From positions 1,364,001 through 1,428,000 of the forward strand of contig NZ_QJKB01000001.1 in NCBI RefSeq assembly GCF_003201815.1: 64,000 bases of DNA. The letters run 5' to 3'. This DNA is from Undibacterium pigrum (GTDB lineage Bacteria; Pseudomonadota; Gammaproteobacteria; Burkholderiales; Burkholderiaceae_D). Position numbers and translations under genes: made by a program. A model generated the notes under the pieces. It was not told where the DNA came from, searched no databases, and worked only from the letters and a program-made list of their open reading frames with translations. This document shows, piece after piece, positions 63,394 to 64,000 of the stretch (positions are counted from its first letter, which is position 1; every line of letters begins with the position of its first letter).

Positions 63394-64000
63394 ATGAATA
63401 CACGTAATTCTTTATTATTTACCCTGGTTTTAGCCCTCTCTCCTGTAGTAAGTCATGCCCAGATACAGGGTTCAGGCTCTTCCGCAGCAGCCCCCCTTTA
63501 CCAAAAATGGGCTGATGCCTATAGCAAAACCGGTGGTGCAAATATTGTCTATCAAGCCAATGGCTCTTCTGCAGGCATCAAGAAAATCAAGGAAAACACT
63601 GTAGATTTTGGCGCCAGTGATGCCGCCATGAGCCAGGCAGAACTGAAAAAAGAAAAACTGATACAGTTCCCCTCTGCCATCTCTGGCGTGGTCCCCGTCA
63701 TCAACTTGCCCGGCATCAAAACTGCTGAACTGCGCCTCACTGGTGAAATACTGGCTGGCATTTTTTCTGGTGAAATCACTTCATGGAATGATGCCGCCAT
63801 CAGCGCACAAAACCCAGGCCTGCGCTTGCCCGCCAAAAGCATAGAAGTCATCGTGCGTCAGGACGGCTCAGGCACGACTTATAATTTTTCTGACTATCTG
63901 AGCAAGGTCAGCAAAAACTGGCAGGGGAAATTTGGCAGAAATTTCACCATACCCTGGAACGCCCGTCTTATACAAGTCAAGGGGAGCAGTAATATTGCCA
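63394..64000 (+). CDS. second PstS-like phosphate-binding protein (truncated by window end)
   Basis: The frame opens at ATG 63394 and runs to the window edge, so at least 202 residues are seen. A signal peptide ends after SHA (about residue 22). The mature part IQGSGSSAAAPLYQKWADAY, ENTVDFGASDAAMSQ, LTGEILAGIFSGEITSWND and VRQDGSGTTYNFSDYL match the PstS family, including the phosphate-binding SGT loop. It is a paralogue of the pstS at 55902-56945, clearly divergent in sequence. No good Pho box was found directly upstream. What follows it lies outside the window. Confidence 0.93.
   Translation, partial: MNTRNSLLFTLVLALSPVVSHAQIQGSGSSAAAPLYQKWADAYSKTGGANIVYQANGSSAGIKKIKENTVDFGASDAAMSQAELKKEKLIQFPSAISGVVPVINLPGIKTAELRLTGEILAGIFSGEITSWNDAAISAQNPGLRLPAKSIEVIVRQDGSGTTYNFSDYLSKVSKNWQGKFGRNFTIPWNARLIQVKGSSNIA

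Overview
The window looks like a chromosomal segment of a betaproteobacterium of the order Burkholderiales, most likely Oxalobacteraceae and possibly Undibacterium-like. This assignment is inferred from gene content and protein resemblance, not from a database search. Indicators are EarP with an Arg32-type EF-P, the tolA-tolB-pal-cpoB block, a pstSCAB-phoU-phoB-phoR order, and a moderate GC content. No insertion sequences, integrases or CRISPR arrays were seen. Most of the window is ordinary core chromosome.

Layout. 1-2.5 kb: a TPP riboswitch in front of a TonB-dependent receptor, a candidate thiamine uptake system. 2.5-5.7 kb: a small secreted protein, exopolyphosphatase and a methyltransferase. 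5.8-9.7 kb (minus strand): tolA-tolB-pal-cpoB followed by two tRNA-Lys genes; tolQ and tolR are absent. 10-17.9 kb: VOC protein, cytochrome b561, erythromycin-esterase-like protein, an unknown membrane protein, MipA/OmpV, an acyltransferase, and a DMT exporter with an AraC regulator. 17.9-21.9 kb: rnhA and a YafS-like methyltransferase divergent from gloB, then earP and efp. 21.9-24.6 kb: metNIQ methionine importer. 24.7-30.3 kb: a small unknown protein, two solute-binding proteins without permeases, a thioredoxin-like protein and a DUF1801 protein. 30.4-35.9 kb: gltX with tRNA-Ala-Glu-Glu, a pseudouridine synthase, two tRNA-Pro genes, ribD and apbC.

36-43.7 kb is the most accessory-looking part. 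It holds a cupredoxin, an orphan contractile tail-sheath protein next to a DUF924 protein, and a GbsR/MarR regulator with a DCC / SDR-DoxX / DUF2269 operon. Two near-identical 20-bp palindromes tie the regulator to that operon. A DUF2167 protein and a site-2 protease follow. 44-50 kb: an M29-like enzyme, metG, a GNAT protein, an M24 aminopeptidase and a small pentapeptide-like protein.

50-64 kb is a phosphate-starvation region. It contains phoR, phoB, phoU and pstBACS on the minus strand, and divergent ppk-sixA. It continues with a DMT transporter, then an operon of an OlsB-type ornithine-lipid acyltransferase and a PlcP-type metallophosphoesterase, an H1-like protein, and a second pstS cut by the window end. 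Pho boxes are visible before pstS, before ppk and, as three 11-bp-phased half-sites, before the olsB-like gene. Together they suggest one PhoB programme for phosphate uptake, polyphosphate metabolism and replacement of phospholipids by phosphorus-free ornithine lipids.

The two observations most worth following are the Pho-controlled olsB-plcP-like operon and the palindrome-linked GbsR-DCC-SDR/DoxX-DUF2269 module. The riboswitch-controlled receptor and the orphan sheath come next.
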